From positions 69,974,360-70,038,359 of the forward strand of contig CM017556.1 in the NCBI GenBank assembly GCA_007844125.1: a DNA stretch of 64,000 nucleotides, in the 5' to 3' direction. Under the pieces are notes generated by a model. The model was not told where the DNA came from, did no database searches, and was given only the letters and a program-made list of their open reading frames with translations. The position numbers and the translations under genes are program-made. Source of the stretch: Sinonovacula constricta (taxonomy: Eukaryota; Mollusca; Bivalvia; Cardiida; Solecurtidae). Positions 1 through 12,345 of the stretch are shown here, piece after piece. Position 1 is the stretch's first letter. Each line of letters opens with the position of its first letter.

Positions 1-890
1 TTAATTAAAATAATTAAACAACAATTAACTGTTTCACATTTCCCCTTGTTCTGCATGACACACCGCTAATTATCTGTTGGTTAACACTCAAACAAACTTT
101 CAATTTCAGTCTGTCAGACACACCAAGCTGTAATTTACTTGGTGTTTCTGTGTAGACTTGCCTTATTACATGGGTGAAGTTGACTGACTCTGAGATAAGC
201 TGTTGTCAAGATAGAGCGGAGCAGTTCCACAGTGAGAGTGTGAATGATGTATGCCGATTACATTTCTCCTTGAAATTATTGATTGGCTACATGTATGTAC
301 ACAAGGCAGTGCATTGTTCTGATCAAGATTTTGGCACATGTTAACGCTTGTGACCTCCAGTAACCTTGTGTTCGCTACAGGTGACTGATATTTCTTCCTG
401 AAATGTTGATCACCTGAAGGTACTTAATAACTTCACACACCACTATAGGTATGAAAGATAGAGTATGTTTAGTAGCAGCTGAATTATGAAAAAAGTGTGA
501 ATAATTATGTCAGTCAATGGAGATGTAGAATAATTGAGAGGTCAGAACAGTAGAAGTGACACTGAGAACAGCCTTGACCCGCGCTCATTACACCTAACAG
601 CCGACAGATTTTCCAACCTGGGGGTGCTTACAATCTATGAGCTATTGATTTTTACCTTAGATTTGAAGCCAAAAGTAGGCGTGTGCATAGCGCATGGGCG
701 CAAACTTTCTATAGCCCTTTACTGTACTTTCATTTAATTTGCATCAAATTGAACAAAAGTATTACAATATTGATATTAAAAGAACTTCAAAATATCAATC
801 ATTGTCATAACAAATGATTGACATGTATTGCATTTACTAATTGCATTTCAGACTGTGGAAGTCAAATCATCAACACCACACTCCCATTCA
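1..890. other. non-coding sequence, no gene seen
   Basis: AT-rich sequence with only short chance open frames. It lies 3' of the first NUP43 exon on that gene's strand, so it is probably NUP43 intron 1. I looked on the minus strand for the next conserved NUP43 segment and did not find it. Confidence 0.5.
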
Positions 891-1075
891 TTAAGGGGCT
901 TTTGTCCTAGTTGTAAAATTTATTCAGGGGGTTTTGTCCTTGTTGCAAAATTCATCCAGGGGCTTTTGTCCTAGTTGTAAAATTCACCCAGGGGCATTTG
1001 TCCACCTTGACATTTTTTGACCCAGGGGCTTCTGTCCTCAGGGGCTTTTGTCCTACACCCCCTGAATGGAAACAT
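886..1075. repeat. short tandem/inverted repeat element with GGGGCTTTTGTCC units
   Basis: The motif GGGGCTTTTGTCC (or a close variant) recurs five to six times about 32 bp apart, with TTGTAAAATTCA spacers between the early copies. The outer ends are inverted: CCATTCATTAAGGGG on the left and CCCCCTGAATGG on the right. Tandem units between inverted ends suggest a small non-autonomous element rather than a plain minisatellite. No coding capacity. Confidence 0.6.
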
Positions 1076-2094
1076 GTTAGCTGGATTTCATTGGGAACTG
1101 GGCCGTTTGCTTTGGCAACGCCTACGGTGAGCAGACAGTGATGAAAAACCCCTGTTATATATGGTCACTTTCACACCCTGTGTGAGTACGTTTAAACTCT
1201 CACAAGGTCTGTCAGTAATCAATTAACATATTGTTTATTATACACACCATGATTCAATTATCACCTTTGACTTTATATCCTGCAGGGAATGTTAATCCAC
1301 ATTTTATAATTTTTAAAAGAAATTTAATACTATTTTGCTCATAGTTTTGCAATACATGAAATGTTTTTGCAATTAAATATATCTGCATAAGTTGTTTTTG
1401 TTTTAACAAAAAAAAAATAAAAAAATTATGCATTAACATCACAAACCCATACCTAAATAACAATTAACCTTTACATATTGAATTCATAATTGTCATTAGA
1501 AACCATTAGTAAAATGATGAACATACCGGCTGATTGGCAATTACTTTAACTTTTTATTTTACCAGATTTACATCAATTATCACCATCAATTAATTATGCT
1601 TTAAATGTGACAGTCTCTTGACAGGTTTTAATTTTAGTATTACATTATTTTTTTCATTCCTTGCGTACACATACATATAATTGTTTGCAAAATTAAAATT
1701 TTAACAAGCATTTAACATGTTTCCAGTATACTCATATTTTATTATTTTAATTATAATCTGAGCTCGAGAACAGCATGGCTGAAAATGACAAAAAATACTT
1801 TTTCATTTATTATATTATTAAAATTAATAGTTCAAAAATACTTATGTTGTAAAATGACAACAAAGACATTTTCATTAAATAATGGGATTAGGTTATAACA
1901 TGCACAAACAACATCCTTTCGTATTATTATTTCAATTACGAACGACAAGGTAGCGAAACATTCTGGACTTAGATGGCGAAACATCAGGTGCGACACATCT
2001 GGGTAGAGAAACATCTGTCATCCAATTGTGGCAAGTCGGTAATGATAAATAATCAGAAGAAAAACAGTCTTTCTAAATATGATTATATATTTAC
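1076..2094 (-). other. probable NUP43 intron 1 (proximal part)
   Basis: Begins with the donor GTAAAT at 2094 on the minus strand, directly after a phase-0 codon. The rest is AT-rich without coding signal on either strand. Positions 1970-2020 hold short direct repeats of a GAAACATC motif. Confidence 0.5.
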
Positions 2095-2214
2095 CTGATC
2101 ATCCCAGTTCCCTGATGCAAATTCTACAGGCTGCAACGATGACTGGTAACTAGTTGGTCGCCAACGCAGCTTCGATATTTTCTGAGAGACAAATTTTACT
2201 CGAATGTCAGCCAT
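2095..2214 (-). CDS. NUP43: NUP43 nucleoporin, first coding exon (partial gene)
   Basis: Nup43 is a WD40-repeat subunit of the Nup107-160 (Y) complex, the outer-ring scaffold of the nuclear pore, also found at kinetochores. This exon encodes 40 residues. The block KFVSQKISKLRWRP followed by an SLQP and FASGNWDD stretch matches the conserved N-terminus of animal Nup43 (KFVSQKISK-RWRP, FATGSWD), the segment just before the first WD40 blade. The start is the ATG at 2214, with A at -3 and G at +4. The exon ends in phase 0 at GATCAG followed by GTAA. The remaining exons must lie beyond position 1. I recognise the family from the sequence itself; no other family I know begins this way. Confidence 0.88.
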
Positions 2215-2480
2215 TTTGAAATTTCACATGGCGGGAAGTTTGCGGGAGGATATCCGAATGAATCAGTTTATTATACGGCCACGACGCATTTATCACGGCA
2301 CACATCACAGAGAGGTGACTGAACTTTGTCGATACCACTAGTGCCAGACACATTGACAGGCTGCATGGTATATACATACAACTACAAAGAAGCAATACTC
2401 CGAAGTTCAGGCAGTCTTTTTAAACACTTTAACAAAATTCGGTATATCTACAAGTCGACCAAAACATCAACATGTTACTA
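2215..2480 (-). promoter_or_regulatory. NUP43 5' leader / promoter region with start-stop uORF
   Basis: Directly upstream of the NUP43 start, the minus strand carries a minimal upstream ORF, ATG-TGA, at 2224-2229 in the context CCGCCATGT. It overlaps an E2F-like TTCCCGCC. A second GC-rich stretch (CTCCCGCAAA) lies a few bases further up. There is no TATA box. On the plus strand at 2473 there is a short ATG frame of six codons ending at CAG-GTGAG, which could be the first exon of a divergent gene, but no second exon could be supported. Confidence 0.4.
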
Positions 2481-3510
2481 TGGGTCCAGGTGAGATTTTA
2501 ATTTATGTACAATATATATTTACAGGCATGTTGTTCATAGCAGTCGAAGTCTCTTGTCCGGAGATACGTCATGAGGCAAATTGACACAAAAATAAAATAT
2601 TATGTTATGTTATGGCCGTTAGCTTTTTTTTTCAAATTTCATAATAAAATAATTGACATCGAGTAGAAAAAAATCTTTAATGATATAAATAAAGTCCGCT
2701 GCCTTCAACCTTTGATCTTAAATGCAGAGTATATTTTCCGTTATGTCCTTTGAGGAACGTAACTGCTATTTCCGTATCCATCAAATATTGCAAATTAACT
2801 GATAAAAATATCTTGAGAAATTAGTCTACTTATACAGGCACTATTTTCGAAGAATATCTCGACTTGAAATGGTTTACTTCGATATTGTAGATACATCTTC
2901 GTTTGTTGTTAGCAGTTATCAAGTTAACCATCTAGTAGGTATTTGTTTTTAAAATTAAATGGCAATAAAATAGAAATACACGCGAACATTTGTAATTTCG
3001 ATTGTCTCTGTTCCAAAACACCCACTCGGCTCATCCAAATCTACTTCATGGTACATCTTTCATGCATAAAGAAGGTCACAGCCCACCAACTTTCATCATC
3101 AAGCAAAACTACGCAAACACGCTGCCATATTCATATAACTTATTTTTAAATACATGAAAGCCATCATAGGATTTTTTAAGGTAATCCCACCATTCGTATA
3201 TAATAAATAATCGCCATTTCTTTATCTGTTACTTTGCATGGTATGTTTGTAAAATGATTTGTAAAATGAAATAATTACGTCGGCAACAATATCATAACAA
3301 AATCTTCAATATGATTTCAATCGACTTAATCCAATCAGATACAGGTTTCTGGCAAATAGAACATGAGTCAGACCCACACCACCTTGCAAGCTACTTAAAG
3401 TACCGTCAAATTTATATCACATCTCGCACCACTTGGCAAAATTCGAACTTAGAGGAAACGCACGATTCTTTTTATAAAGTATTTCAGCATCAGGCAAATT
3501 CAGTAATGAA
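2481..3510. other. non-coding sequence, nothing recognised
   Basis: AT-rich, with only short open frames and no homology that I recognise. No repeat structure was noticed. Confidence 0.5.
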
Positions 3511-3513
3511 GAT

Positions 3514-3950
3514 ATGTGTTTGAAGTATGCCTTAGTATTGCCTAAGGAACACAAAACAAGTATTTTAAATTTTAAGGAAAAGACTAGAAAAAATGGCAAA
3601 AATAAAGTCTGTCCAACGATAATATGTGTAGGAGGAAAATCGATATGTTCTTTTCAATACATCTTTAAAGCGCGACAGGGAAGTTCAAAGGTGACAGACG
3701 TCCTGGAATATGTCAATGAATGTGACAGAGGTCTCGGAGAAATAAATGAGACATTGTTGAGTAGGCAGCAACAGCAAACCATAGAGAAGGAGAGGCTCGC
3801 AACACAGAACGGGGAAGTCCAGCTGCTAGTATGACGAGAATCCAACCTCTAACATCGTCAGGAAAACTGAAGGTCATTCTGACTAAAAACAAACCTCGAG
3901 GGCCAACCATCGGCTTTGAGATGAACCTGGATACAACATTCACAGAATGA
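3514..3950 (+). pseudogene. unrecognised coding-like fragment
   Basis: A plus-strand frame of about 106 codons (3514-3834) ends in a charged, Gln-rich, coiled-coil-like stretch (LLSRQQQQTIEKERLATQ). It is followed at 3831 by a second ATG frame of about 40 codons (MTRIQPLTSSGKLKV...). The base composition is less AT-rich than the flanks. I cannot assign a family; it could be a terminal exon, a transposon fragment or chance. Confidence 0.2.
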
Positions 3951-5463
3951 CAGCTTGTGTACACTACACTGTGGTGAGTACAATCACTTTTCAGTCAGGT
4001 TGTAGACACAGAATAACCATATGCCACAAATGTAAACAAATCGGGACATATTAGAAGAGTTCATAACAAAACAGAAGATAGGAATTCGAGCCATTCTCTG
4101 ATAAATCTATGGATATTCGGGTCTAAATAAACCATTTCAAAATTGGAGAAGAAAACTGATTAATTTAGGTCAGATTTTCGTAAATACTATCCTGCAACGT
4201 CTATGATTGATAGTGAAACCTATATATCATACATTACATTAAGTCTGTACATTAAGTTATTGCTGTGATGGGCAATGAAAGAACAAAAGGCTTACAATTG
4301 TAGGTTGACTTTGAGCATGAAACACTAGAAATTCAAGGAGGACTGTCAGTATGTTGGGTGGGTTTTTTTTTTCAAAAAAAGTCTTGCCAGATTAGTTAAG
4401 AAAATTAGCTTACCACATAAGTCATGCGGTAGTAATGTGTTGAAGACAAGAATGATACATGTACATATACTTCTGATAGACCCCTCAAGAACTTACACCA
4501 AGAATCAAGTAATAGGTGTTTCTCAAATAGAGAAGTGAATTGAGTGCGTACTAATTATGAATCCAATTGGATACATTAAGGTAGGCATGAAACAATGGCT
4601 AGAGATGATAAAGTTGATAGAAATAGTATTTATGCGAACCGCAAACAAGGAAGGTCAAATGTCAGCCAACATTAATCAAAGGAGTCAAAAAATATACATA
4701 TACTGATTCAGCTCAACTGGAATCAGTTTAGAAGGTGCAAGTCTGCATCAAAAAGACACAATGAGAATGTTATAGAGCTATTGGGGAGAACTAGGGATGT
4801 TTTTGCTACATATTCAGTGTAGCGCGGTCATTCAAACTATACCGCCCCCTCGCCCTCGCCCCGCCACGGGTGATGCTCTACTGGCTCCATAGTATAGAAC
4901 TAACCCTGGGAACTAACCCTGTGGAAAACGGATAATTAAACGCAAACAAAAGACCTAGAAAAACACAGAATCATTAGCCAATGTACAGTTGTGACTGAGC
5001 TGGTAATGTGGTTTGTTGAATACCGTGGAGTGAGAAAGTTACTTAGCTCCTTCCAGAGGCGGGCTTTAGTCTTCTCACCTTTGCGATGGGTCTCGCAGTA
5101 ACCGAATCAGATAAAGAAATACCAAACTAGTATCGCTTACACTAAACGTTAGCAAGTAAGCTGTATTTTACAATTGTTCCTTTTAATTGCTAAAACTAGA
5201 TGTAATAGGGGATATTTGATAAAAAAAGCTTTATGGGTCTTATTCTAAACAATGCTTTAGACCTTACTGAAAATTGTCATAAAATAAAATATAATACCTA
5301 TACATCTTGAATAAAATAATAAAAAATGCCATTTTTGTTTTCTTTAACATCACTGGAATGACTGTCCAGGTAAAAACAACACACGGCCAGGCGTTATATT
5401 TTGTGTTAAAACAAGAGATTTTATTGCATCGTTTTAAAAGTTATTCTTTTCTCTCTTTTTTTA
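3951..5463. other. non-coding sequence
   Basis: No gene recognised. A GC-rich patch at 4845-4925 (CCGCCCCCTCGCCCTCGCCC, then a repeated GGGAACTAACCCTG-type motif) stands out from the AT-rich flanks and may be an old repeat fragment. Confidence 0.4.
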
Positions 5464-5466
5464 TTA

Positions 5467-5916
5467 AAGGTGGTATACGACAGTTTGTCTTCATCAAATA
5501 CACGTAAATATATTTGGGGAAATTGGGCCATCATTTCTGCAAAAAGTAAAACCAAAGTAACACAAGACGATTTCGAACATTTTCTAGATTGTAATACAAT
5601 ATACGCTCGTAAATCGTACACTAAATCACACAACATGTCAATTCTTTCTAAAACTATAAATACGCAGGATTGTGATTTCTGCTAAAAATAGACATCGACG
5701 TCAGAGCGGATTAGCCGAATGATTATATAAAGTTACGGGTCACGTGGTTTTCTTAGTTTAAAAATAGCTAACTGTGCTAAGAGTAAAGTGTTATGCTTCA
5801 CTTTTAACATAGATGTAGGACATCTTTAATCAGCATTTAGCGTGATCTTTTCAGGCAACAATAATTTATTTGGTCCTTTGAGAGAAAACCTAGTCCAAAC
5901 TGTCGGTTACTACCTT
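5467..5916. mobile_element. PIF/Harbinger-like MITE, copy 1
   Basis: A 450-bp non-autonomous element. The left end AAGGTGGTATACGACAGTTT pairs with the right end AACTGTCGGTTACTACCTT as an imperfect terminal inverted repeat of about 20 bp. The element is flanked on both sides by TTA (5464-5466 and 5917-5919). A 3-bp TTA/TAA target duplication is the hallmark of PIF/Harbinger insertion. The interior has no coding capacity. A second copy lies near 27 kb with the same ends and the same internal motif AGACATCGACGTCAGAGCGG. Confidence 0.8.
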
Positions 5917-6261
5917 TTACAAGTGCGAGCTCAGTATTAAAACGGAAAGGTTGTGTAAAAATTATTTCACAACATATGACTATCACATCTATTATATTAT
6001 GATATTTCTCATGCCTAAAAAACCTTTATTTACACGTTTATTATCTTCATAAATGTCTGCTGTGTGTCTCATCCTATTGTTTACTTTATTGCCGTGTAAA
6101 ATTCCCTCTATGCACATCTTTGTGTATTGCTCATTAATTAGGAATGACCTGTCATTGTTTTCAAAGAATATATTTTTCTGAACACAAATAACTGCCAATG
6201 TATTTAAGTTGTGGAATAAATATGGCCCACACTTCATGCATTGCCTTACTCGATGCCCATA

Positions 6262-6412
<151 letters not shown>

Positions 6413-6504
6413 TTAATCTTTCTTAGAAAACTAACATATCAGCACTAAAATCAATTTTCTAATGTTGTGGAACAATGTAAGATACTTAATAGACTTGAAT
6501 TAAT

Positions 6505-7782
6505 TTATCCTGACACCGGGCCAACCAGTCTCGTTATCTTGACACCGGGCCAACCAGTCTCGTTATCTCGTTATCCTGACACCGGGCCAACCAGTCTCGT
6601 TATCCTGACACCGGGCCAACCAGTCTCGTTATCCTGACATCGGGCCAACCATTCTCGTTATCCTGATACCAGGCCAACCAGTCTCATTATCTTGACACCG
6701 GGCCAACCAGTCTCGTTATCCTGACACCGGGCCAACCAGATTCGTTATCTTGACACCGGGCCAACCAGTCTCGTTATCCTGATACCGGGCCAACCAGTCT
6801 CGTTATCCTGACACCGGGCCAACCAGTCTCGTTATCTTGACACCGGGCCAACCAGACCCATCACCTTGACACAGGGCCAACCAGTCTCGTTATCTTGACA
6901 CCGGGCCAACCAGACCCATCACCTTGACACAGAGCCAACCAGTCTCGTTATCTTGACACAGGGCCAACCAGTCTCGTTATCTTGACACCGGGTCAACCAG
7001 TCTCGTTATCTTGGCACAGGGCCAACCAGTCTCGTTATCCTGACACCGGGCCAACCAGTCTCGTTATCTTGACACCGGGCCAACCAGTCTCGTTATCCTG
7101 ACACCGGGCCAACCAGTCTCGTTATCCTGACACCGGGCCAACCAGTCTCGTTATCCTGACATCGGGCCAACCATTCTCGTTATCCTGATACCAGGCCAAC
7201 CAGTCTCATTATCTTGACACCGGGCCAACCAGTCTCGTTATCCTGACACCGGGCCAACCAGATTCAGTTATCTTGACACCGGGCCAACCAGTCTCGTTAT
7301 CCTGATACCGGGCCAACCAGTCTCGTTATCCTGACACCGGGCCAACCAGTCTCGTTATCTTGACACCGGGCCAACCAGTCTCGTTATCCTTGACACAGGG
7401 CCAACCAGTCTCGTTATCCTGATACCGTGCCAACCAGTCAATTATCTTGACACCGGGCCAATCAGTCACATTATCCTGACACCGGACCAACCAGTCACAT
7501 TATCCTGACACCGGACCAACCAGTCACATTATCCTGACACCGGGCCAACAGTCACATTATCCTGATACCGGGCCAACCAGTCAATTATCTTGACACCGGG
7601 CCAACCAGTCACATTATCCTGACACCGGGCCAACCAGTTACAATTATCCTGACACCGGGCCAACCAGTCACATTATCCTGATACCGGGCCAACCAGTCAA
7701 TTATCTTGACACCGGACCAACCAGTCACATTATCCTGACACCGGGCCAACCAGTCACATTATCCTGACACCGGGCCAACCGG
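6505..7782. repeat. 29-bp minisatellite with 18-unit higher-order repeat
   Basis: About 44 tandem copies of a 29-bp unit with core TGACACCGGGCCAACCAGTC plus a TCGTTATCC or ACATTATCC joint. A diagnostic run of variant units (CATCGGGCCAACCATTCTCG followed by an ACCAGGCC unit) occurs at 6638 and again at 7160. The offset is 522 bp, exactly 18 units, so a block of 18 was duplicated. The last third (from about 7420) uses a different variant, CAGTCACATTATCC. The final unit passes straight into the SINE body that follows. Confidence 0.95.
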
Positions 7783-7905
7783 TTGTGGAATTACCCCTTA
7801 TATATGCTTGAGCATTAGAAAGCGAGCTATACCATTACCATTTTTAACGACTTTGGTATGTCGCGGCCCGGGATCGAACTCGGGGCCTCTCGTACGCTTT
7901 GAAAG
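7783..7905 (-). mobile_element. tRNA-derived SINE fragment adjoining the minisatellite
   Basis: On the minus strand this shows a pol III B-box-like GAGTTCGATCC inside GGCCCCGAGTTCGATCCCGG, then a body ending in the 29-bp unit of the adjacent array. It is alignable with the fuller copy at 12.13-12.34 kb. The tRNA-like 5' head is truncated at about 7900. Confidence 0.65.
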
Positions 7906-9390
7906 TATTAAAAGGCTGATACATTTCAATTGAACCTAAAATAACATTTTATTTAATACGACTTCACCAGGTCTCTTTCGATAATCAAAAATTTTAATCA
8001 ATATTAAAGTCATTGCAAAACGTGACTAGATCATAACACGTGACCAAGATTCGGTCTACAACGATTGAGACTATATATTCAACATCTATTTGAAATGATA
8101 ATTCCATTGATATTGTCCCAAAGGGATAGGTTGTCAATGATTGCACTAAACAGACGAATGGCAAACCAGACGCAGATATAACATTTACGGTATGCTTACG
8201 GACCTGTTATAGTAAATAAACTATTTAAAACAAGCTAAACAAGAACGAGTCTTCGAAGTCAAATTGACAATGTCACATGAGGTTTGTCACGTAGACATTA
8301 ACAAGAGGATTTTGCCGAAACGGAGTGTAATTACTCACAAAAAGACAATCAATATTTGACCATATTTTAGTTTAAATATTGTCGGTCATTGTTTCAATCG
8401 AAGGTGAAACGTCGATTGAATTACCGACGAATTAAATCGTCACTGCATTGTACTTTTATATACTAGGTCGCCAAATGTTATGAACATATGTTGTCCAATT
8501 AAATTATATGTTTAACATGATCTGTGTACTGTATGTACAGGCCATTCATTCAGATTGACTCTTGTGTCACTTGTCAGTACTGGAACATCACCTTCGACCG
8601 ATAGACCGGCTAAGACGACTTAGGTCCTGGGTACGTCCTTTCAGTATGCAGATGCCTCCAATAATAAACAATGTCAGAAAAGGCGTAAATGTTTGAGCAG
8701 AGACAATGCATGCACAAAATTAATCACCATATACTCAAGCACTTTTCAAACGTGTACTGTCGACCTTTGTTTGTAAATACATTTGCATTTTCGTCTGGGA
8801 GAATAATCCTTTACTATTCTGGCATATGGTCAAAAGTGTGATTGAGGTCATTCTCGACCCGTCAATGCCGTTATTCATTTAGGACGAAAATGTACTTATT
8901 ACTAACATCATATAACTGCTTTCGATGTGAGTAAATGATCCATTCAACATTTATTCTCAAGGAAATACTTGATTTCAAGCCAGTCGTCATGAGCGTATCA
9001 AAACACAGACGGACAAACATAGCCAACGTATCGCCTAGTAGCCTACAGAAAATATACACACGTGCATCTGAAACAAAAACAAACCGACCTTGACACATGT
9101 GGGAACACATCGTGACAGAGATTACAGATATGCATCTAAATTGGATTGACCTGAAAACTATCGAAAAAATATCTACACCTACACGCAAGATAAACGAGCA
9201 AAAACGCAATCAGACAGGTTAAGACAAAAAGGGAAATGTTTTAGCAGAACATGAATATATATATATGTTTTTAATTTTTGCACTTACATCTGGATTTGTC
9301 TGACCTAACAGTATGGAACAAATTTTATGCTAAACGCATGGATGCCGTGTTGTTGCTGCTTGTATACATCGAAGCAATAATGCATTGGTA
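7906..9390. other. non-coding sequence
   Basis: AT-rich, with no recognised gene or repeat. A 112-codon minus frame at 8871-9209 has no recognisable domain and is probably chance. Confidence 0.45.
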
Positions 9391-9394
9391 ATCA

Positions 9395-9485
9395 CAGTTG
9401 CACCCTACTCTTGTACTGGCCAGGGATCAAACCCGGGGCCACCCGTACCTGGAGCCGACGCTCTACCGATTGTCCGGTATTCATG
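9395..9485 (-). mobile_element. tRNA-derived SINE fragment
   Basis: On the minus strand: a tRNA-like head with A-box region ATCGGTAGAGCGTCGGCTCC and B box GGGTTTGATCCC. It is closely similar to the SINE at 12.24-12.34 kb. Only the tRNA-related head is kept; the body is missing. Confidence 0.65.
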
Positions 9486-12130
9486 ATAGTAGAGAAATAA
9501 AGAGGTACACATGTATGTGAATGGTAAAGCCTTCGTTCTTATAGACAAGTTTTATGAAAAAAGGTTTATTTACAATACATATATGTAAAATAAATCCGTT
9601 TGCACTGATTAATAAAATTCAAAATAAAGTTTGGTTAGATTTAAACCAGTTTGAAGGAGACATTTTAAAAAATATATGGACGGACGAAGTACGGTAGGTG
9701 TTCACAATACTTTACCCTGGGAATATGCTTAGCTGGGCAAAACATACACTCCCCAAGATTAACAATCAAATAAAGGAATAAAATCGCTTAGGCTGGGGCA
9801 AATTTAAAATAAATTTGGTATTGAGTATCTTTATTTAACGGAAGTGAATACAGTGTTACTAGTTCACAACAGAATCGGCAGACATAAAAATATAAACCTG
9901 ACTGTTGTTCGTATTTCAACGATAAGTATGTGAGATGTAAGTAAAAAAGTAAACGTGAAATGTTTAAATATATTCAATTTTCATCACTACGGGAAAGAAA
10001 AATGTCTTCAAAGAATGTAGACAGACAAAAGACGGCGAATGTTCACAATAGTTTCCCCTTAAATTTAAAACTAATTACTAACTAACTTACTTAAACTCAT
10101 ACTCAATCTATATATAAAATGCCGAGCATAGGAGAATATCCATTTTTGACACCCGACATATTATGGTAAACACCGGTTCACCAATGATCACCAGGAATAA
10201 GTTCTTTCTAAGTCCATCGACAGGACCAGTGCTCGATCCAACACCGCGAGAAACTGGGGATCACAGGAGTTTTTATCGAATTGTTAATCGAATCACAATT
10301 AAACATCACTTAGGCTAAAACGAGTGCAGATTAGTAAGGGGAGAGTTTCTAGTACATTACTACGACAGCAATATATGGCACAGTCAAACCCTGGTCGCTG
10401 GAACAACCACGGGAATAATGTTCGACTTCCTTACAAGCTAATTCCTCCACACACACACACAAGAATAAATTGCACTGTATATACAAATGTGTAACCTGTT
10501 CTAAATCTCGTTTGTATACACCAGAGATGATATTCATGAACATGATGTTGTGTAATTAATGCAATACATTTTGAAACTTGATTTGATGAGGTAGAGAACC
10601 TTAAAAGGCCATATTTTGCCTCATGTAAGTGACTACGTCTACTGTTCAGAATATAATGCTTCTATCTACAGTATATCGTTAATGGTAGGGCAAGTTTATC
10701 GCGGGTTACAGAATTAACTAAACAACATGATATCATAGCTTCCTTGCCTAGACATCCGGCCCTTTTTAAATTGGTACGTTTGCCCTATATTCTATAAAAT
10801 ATATAAAGAGATATTAATTATCAATAACTTGATGTTGAATATGATGTATGATATATCGGCTACTTAAACATTAATATTATGGACGTGTATTTATATCGAC
10901 TCTACAATGAAATCGGGTTCTAGATTTCATATAAATCAGACAGTTTGATAATGTTAATGTTTTGCCAAAATATTAGTTAAACGCCTAGGTACATGTAGTA
11001 ACCACGATGCACCACAAGTAATAACATTCAATTCGATTCAATTCAATATTTTATTGCATTAAACAATTACATTCAACAATTATAATCTGTTTCCAGTTAA
11101 AGTTATATAAGGTAAATATTACCACTATGTAATTGACTGGGTGGACTACCTGATTAATTAAGGTTATAGAAAAGCGTGTCAGTTAAGATAACGGGACAGA
11201 ATCAAAGTTGTAGAATGTGACGGATAAAAGAAAATAACTAAACACCAGGATATGATTGCTGGAAGAATGTAGATATTCAGATGCATTAGGAGCAAAAATG
11301 AAGAAAGAAGAAAATGATCAATTAGATATTAAATATAGGATAAGATTGGTGGAGGAATCAAGTTACTCATAACACATCAAGAAGAAAAATGAACAAACAA
11401 ACAATGAGCAATTAAATGTTGAATATAGAATGTAGAAATTTTCGTTGAAGCAAAGTCGATATTACCAAACGTTTTATAAAACAGCTAACAATAGGCAACA
11501 ATATACACATATGATAAAACAGTGGTGATATCTGATACCTGGTATGACAAAGAAAATGTTACGGGTGAAAAAAGCAGACCCGCGCTGTAGCACTACGATA
11601 TATTCATAGCGTCGATCAGCCTTTGTTCTTCTAGTACAGTTAAAGTGATAAGTACTGCTTTGCTCTGAATGTGACAGACTGAAAAACAAAAGGTGATTAA
11701 ACAATATATGTGTTGATGTCTTTAGGAAACCTAGGTTATCGTTGTGCTCATATTATCGAATTTGTATGCACTAGATAGCATTTATGGTGTATCTATGAGT
11801 GTTGCAAACTAAAAAATATATCTAAGGTAGGTTAGGTATAACAATGACTTGGAGACAGCTCATGAACTCTGAAGTCTGAAGCATCTAGCAATTCGATTTC
11901 TTAAGTCGTAGCTTAGTGAACAAACCTTACTAATTTAATTTTGCTTAGCTGTGTTCCATGGTATAGTTTTGTAAATTTGTTGGCCATGTACAAAAGTATC
12001 GAGGCAGGTATGCTGTTTGTTTATTGGGATTATCGGTGCACCAACATTATTTCCGTTATCTGGAGACGGTGTTCACTTGAAGCAGATATGCTGCATTCAC
12101 TGTATATAGCATGTCGTGAACATCTGGCAT
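9486..12130. other. non-coding sequence
   Basis: No gene recognised. At 11030-11060 there is a short ATTCAATTC repeat. At 11280-11420 two similar AAGAAGAAAA-type segments occur about 100 bp apart. Nothing else can be supported. Confidence 0.4.
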
Positions 12131-12134
12131 GATG

Positions 12135-12345
12135 TCCACACCCAGTTACATTGTCCCGACGCCGGGTCAACCAGTCGTGAAACTACCCTTATAGTTGCTT
12201 GAGCGTCAGCAAGGGCGCTATACCGCTGCCATTTTTAAGGACTTTGGTATGTAGCGGCCCAGGTCGGGTCCGGGGCCTCCCATACCTGGAGCCGACGCTG
12301 TACCGATTGCACTACCAGGTCCGGTAGCAAGTATGGTGTTCTCAA
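12135..12345 (-). mobile_element. tRNA-derived SINE, fullest copy
   Basis: On the minus strand from about 12340: a tRNA-like head (A box CGGTAGAGCGTCGGCTCC region, then the B-box region near 12265 with CGGACCCGACC), followed by a body with AAAGTCCTTAAAAATGGCAG. It ends in GGTTGACCCGGCGTCGGGAC. That last segment is a single copy of the 29-bp unit amplified at 6.5-7.8 kb, which ties the SINE to the minisatellite. Confidence 0.7.

Noticed and set aside
8871..9209. 112-codon minus frame with several Cys and Arg
   Set aside because: No recognisable domain, no splice or start context, and lies between SINE fragments in AT-rich DNA.
7860..12345. Functional tRNA genes at the B-box-like sites (7.87, 9.42, 12.26 kb)
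   Set aside because: The tRNA-like heads do not fold into a full cloverleaf with an anticodon arm that I can support and share a common non-tRNA body; they are SINEs.
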